Assembly (NCBI RefSeq): GCF_030161575.1
Contig: NZ_BSUL01000001.1
Span: 992,001-1,056,000 of the forward strand
Direction of reading: 5' to 3'
Source of the DNA: Arenivirga flava
GTDB lineage: Bacteria; Actinomycetota; Actinomycetes; Actinomycetales; Microbacteriaceae
DNA: 64,000 bases
The position numbers and the translations under genes were made by a program. Below the pieces are notes generated by a model. That model was not told where the DNA came from. It made no database searches and saw nothing but the letters and a program-made list of their open reading frames with translations. Below, one piece after another: positions 61,576 to 64,000 of the stretch (position 1 is its first letter; each line of letters opens with the position of its first letter).

Positions 61576-62948
61576 CGGTCCTGTGCCTCGAAGGTGAAGT
61601 CGGCGCCGAGCTGCTCGAGCTTGTCGATGATGTGCTCGTAGCCGCGGCTGATGATGCCCATGTTGCTCACCGTCGAGGTGCCCTCGGCCGCCAGCGCGGC
61701 GATGAGGTAGCTGAACCCGCCGCGCAGATCGGGCACGTGCACGTCGGCGGCCCGCAGCTCGGTCGGTCCCTCGATCACGGCGGCCTGCTCGAGGTCGCGC
61801 CTGGGCACGCGGCGGTAGTCGCCGTCGAGGCCGTGCTCGTGCACGACGATGTCGGCGCCCATCTCGACGAGCGCCTTGGTGAAGCCCAGGCGGTTCTCGT
61901 ACACCGTCTCGTGCACGACCGAGCGGCCCTCGGCCTGCGTGAGCGCGACGATGAGCGGCTGCTGCCAGTCCGTCATGAAGCCCGGGTGCACATCCGTCTC
62001 GACGTTCACCGGCTTCAGCGGGGTGCCCGGGTGGTAGAAGCGGATGCCGTCGTCCTCGATGTCGAAGGCGCCCCCGGCCTTGCGGAACACGTTGAGGAAG
62101 GTCATGAGCTCGATCTGGTGCGCGCCCTCGACGAAGATGTCGCCGCGGGTCGCCAGCGCGGCCGAGGCCCAGCTGGCGGCCTCGTTGCGGTCGAAGAGCG
62201 CGGTGTGCAGGTAGCCGCCGAGCTCCTCGACACCCTCGATGAGGATGACGCGGTTCGGCTCGACCGAGATGATCGCGCCCATCTTCTGCAGGATCGCGAT
62301 GAGGTCCATGATCTCGGGCTCGATCGCCGCGTTCTTCAGCTCGGTGGTGCCCTTCGCCAGCACCGCCGTGAGCAGCACCTGCTCGGTGGCGCCGACGCTC
62401 GGGTACGGGAACTCGATGTTCGCGCCCTTCAGGCCGTCGGGGGCCGTGAGGTGGATGCCCTCGTAGGACTTGTCGACGACCGCCCCGAAGGCGCGCAGCG
62501 CGTCGAGGTGGAAGTTGATCGGGCGGTTGCCGATGCGGCAGCCGCCGAGGTCGGGGATGAACGCCTCGCCGAGCTTGTGGAGCAGCGGGCCGCAGAACAG
62601 GATCGGGATGCGACTGGAGCCGGCGTGCGCGTCGATCTCGGCGAAGTGGGCCTGGAGCACGTTGCGCGGGTCCATCTCCAGCACACCGGGCGCGGTCTCA
62701 GTGACGATGACGCCGTGCACCTCGAGCAGATCGCGGACGACCTTGACGTCGCTGATGTTGGGCACGTCGCGCAGCGTGCTCGTCGAGCTGCCGAGCAGCG
62801 CCGCGACCATGGCCTTCGTCGCGAGGTTCTTCGCGCCTCGCACGCGGATCCGGCCCTGCAACGGCTTGCCGCCGTGGATGGTGATCGTGTCGGAGATCAG
62901 TCCGACGCGCTCACCGGCCTTCTTCGCATCCTTGACGAGGGAATTCAC
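61572..62948 (-). CDS. murA: UDP-N-acetylglucosamine 1-carboxyvinyltransferase
   Basis: 458 residues. First committed peptidoglycan step. The EPSP-synthase-like fold starts [20 protein letters not shown]. The fosfomycin-target Cys is present in [22 protein letters not shown]. Others: [45 protein letters not shown] and [13 protein letters not shown]. The GTG start overlaps leuD by GTGA. The N-terminus has about 15 extra residues relative to short MurA proteins. Confidence 0.93.
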   Translation of the reverse strand: MNSLVKDAKKAGERVGLISDTITIHGGKPLQGRIRVRGAKNLATKAMVAALLGSSTSTLRDVPNISDVKVVRDLLEVHGVIVTETAPGVLEMDPRNVLQAHFAEIDAHAGSSRIPILFCGPLLHKLGEAFIPDLGGCRIGNRPINFHLDALRAFGAVVDKSYEGIHLTAPDGLKGANIEFPYPSVGATEQVLLTAVLAKGTTELKNAAIEPEIMDLIAILQKMGAIISVEPNRVILIEGVEELGGYLHTALFDRNEAASWASAALATRGDIFVEGAHQIELMTFLNVFRKAGGAFDIEDDGIRFYHPGTPLKPVNVETDVHPGFMTDWQQPLIVALTQAEGRSVVHETVYENRLGFTKALVEMGADIVVHEHGLDGDYRRVPRRDLEQAAVIEGPTELRAADVHVPDLRGGFSYLIAALAAEGTSTVSNMGIISRGYEHIIDKLEQLGADFTFEAQDR

Positions 62949-63559
62949 TCAGCACCTGCACTCTGACGGACGGGCAGCGTTCGCGGTCGCCAACGCTCGC
63001 GACGGGATTCGAACTCGCTGATCGCCTGCTCGTTGCGGAGCGTGAGGGCGATGTCGTCGAGGCCTTCCAGAAGCCGCCACCGAGTATAGGCATCGATGTC
63101 GAAGCCGATGCTGAGCGCGCCGACCGACACGGTCTGCGTCTCGAGATCCACGGTCATCTCCCGGCCGGGCTCCGCCTCGAGCTCCGCCCAGATGCGCTCG
63201 ATGTCGGCCTCGGGCACCTGTCCGGCGAGCAGTCCCTGCTTGCCCGAGTTGCCCCGGAAGATGTCGGCGAAGCGCGGGCTCAGCACCACGTCGAAGCCGA
63301 AGTCGCGCAGCGCCCACACGGCGTGCTCGCGGCTCGAACCGGTGCCGAAGTCGGGGCCGGCGACCAGGATGCGGGCGCCCTGGTAGGCGGGCTGGTTGAG
63401 GATGAACTCCGGGTCCTGCCGCCAGCCGTGGAAGAGGGCGTCGTCGAAGCCGGTCTTGGTGACCCGCTTGAGGAAGACGGCGGGGATGATCTGGTCGGTG
63501 TCGACGTTGGAGCGCCGGAAGGGCACGCCGACTCCGGTGACGCTGCTGAACTTCTGCAT
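62945..63559 (-). CDS. leuD: 3-Isopropylmalate dehydratase small subunit
   Basis: 204 residues. Small subunit of isopropylmalate isomerase (leucine synthesis), partner of LeuC. Motifs are [36 protein letters not shown] (substrate-binding loop), and [16 protein letters not shown] overlaps the leuC stop by 1 nt (TGATG). Confidence 0.95.
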   Translation of the reverse strand: MQKFSSVTGVGVPFRRSNVDTDQIIPAVFLKRVTKTGFDDALFHGWRQDPEFILNQPAYQGARILVAGPDFGTGSSREHAVWALRDFGFDVVLSPRFADIFRGNSGKQGLLAGQVPEADIERIWAELEAEPGREMTVDLETQTVSVGALSIGFDIDAYTRWRLLEGLDDIALTLRNEQAISEFESRRERWRPRTLPVRQSAGAE

Positions 63560-64000
63560 CAGGCCTGGACCTCCTGGTTCCGCTGCTGGCCGGCGGGGGC
63601 GAACGCCGTGTCGATCGAGAGATCCCACGGGCTGGAGAGGGTGCCGCGGATGGCGGTGGCCGCGGCCACGAGCGGCGAGACCAGGTGCGTGCGACCGCCC
63701 TTGCCCTGACGGCCCTCGAAGTTGCGGTTGGAGGTGCTGGCGCAGCGCTCCCCCGGCGCGAGCTGGTCGGGGTTCATGCCGAGGCACATCGAGCAGCCGG
63801 CGAAGCGCCACTCGGCGCCGAAGTCCTTGATGACCTGATCGAGGCCCTCGGCCTCGGCCTCCAGGCGCACGCGAGCGGAGCCGGGGACCACCATGACGCG
63901 CACCCCGTCCGCCTTCTTCTGCCCCTGGATGATCGAGGCGAAGGCGCGCAGGTCCTCGATGCGGCTGTTGGTGCAGGAGCCCATGAAGACCGCGTCGACG
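63559..64000 (-). CDS. leuC: 3-Isopropylmalate dehydratase large subunit (5' partial)
   Basis: The C-terminal part of the aconitase-family large subunit; the gene runs off the right edge of the window, so the N-terminus is not seen. Visible are [17 protein letters not shown] (first cluster Cys), [13 protein letters not shown] (two more Cys of the [4Fe-4S] cluster), [22 protein letters not shown] and [10 protein letters not shown]. It forms a heterodimer with LeuD. Confidence 0.95.
   Translation of the reverse strand, partial: VDAVFMGSCTNSRIEDLRAFASIIQGQKKADGVRVMVVPGSARVRLEAEAEGLDQVIKDFGAEWRFAGCSMCLGMNPDQLAPGERCASTSNRNFEGRQGKGGRTHLVSPLVAAATAIRGTLSSPWDLSIDTAFAPAGQQRNQEVQA

Overview
The window is very G+C-rich chromosomal DNA with dense, mostly overlapping genes. 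Gene content and order point to an actinobacterium, most likely Microbacteriaceae (inferred, no marker rRNA is present). Supporting blocks are leuCD-murA-plsC-gpsA-ddl facing DUF3515/thiL, dxr and ispG with a site-2 protease, nusA-ylxR-infB-rbfA, and truB-ribF. Almost everything is ordinary chromosome. I see no prophage, insertion sequence, CRISPR array or rRNA.

Layout: 1-5.2 kb holds the end of a peptide-type ABC transporter, a hydrolase, a PrsW-like protease, aspartase and an acidic disordered protein. 5.4-11.6 kb holds a phosphodiesterase, a Stealth sugar-phosphate transferase, a FAD/Rieske oxidoreductase and a SNF2 helicase. 11.9-19.95 kb holds deoC, a class III CoA-transferase, ribF, truB, panE and mutY. 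20.0-24.8 kb holds a tRNA-Met-like gene and the rbfA/infB/ylxR/nusA translation operon. 24.9-33.8 kb holds an asparaginase and a complete five-component uptake and flavoenzyme cluster (LLM monooxygenase, acyl-CoA-dehydrogenase-like flavoprotein, binding protein, two permeases, double ATPase). 34-37 kb holds proS and a secreted SGNH hydrolase. 37.4-41.2 kb is an uncharacterised four-gene operon (ketoacyl synthase III, AMP-forming ligase, metallo-beta-lactamase fold, NAD-dependent reductase). 41.3-49.3 kb holds a glycosyltransferase, ispG, the site-2 protease, an epimerase, dxr and an FKBP lipoprotein. 49.4-55.2 kb holds OsmC and a signalling/ATPase module (FtsK-type ATPase, FHA, pseudokinase, PP2C). 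55.2-64 kb holds an aldo/keto reductase, tag, thiL, a DUF3515 lipoprotein and the ddl-gpsA-plsC-murA-leuD-leuC operon, cut by the window end.

Three window-wide patterns matter for reading the annotation. (1) At least 21 protein genes have a TANNNT -10-like hexamer ending only 6-8 nt before the start codon, so leaderless transcription looks common; I used this to choose starts. (2) Six genes, including essential infB, are each broken by one missing G/C, in most cases next to or inside a G/C run. This looks like systematic sequence error rather than decay, and I annotate the six as single genes. (3) The four intergenic gaps above 300 bp all contain members of an unnamed family of palindromic repeats with TGACGGA/TCCGTCA-type arms, together with tandem and C-rich repeats.

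The best candidates for undescribed biology are the palindromic repeat family, the 37.4-41.2 kb lipid or lactone-like operon, and the FtsK/FHA/pseudokinase/PP2C module without the usual type VII partners.
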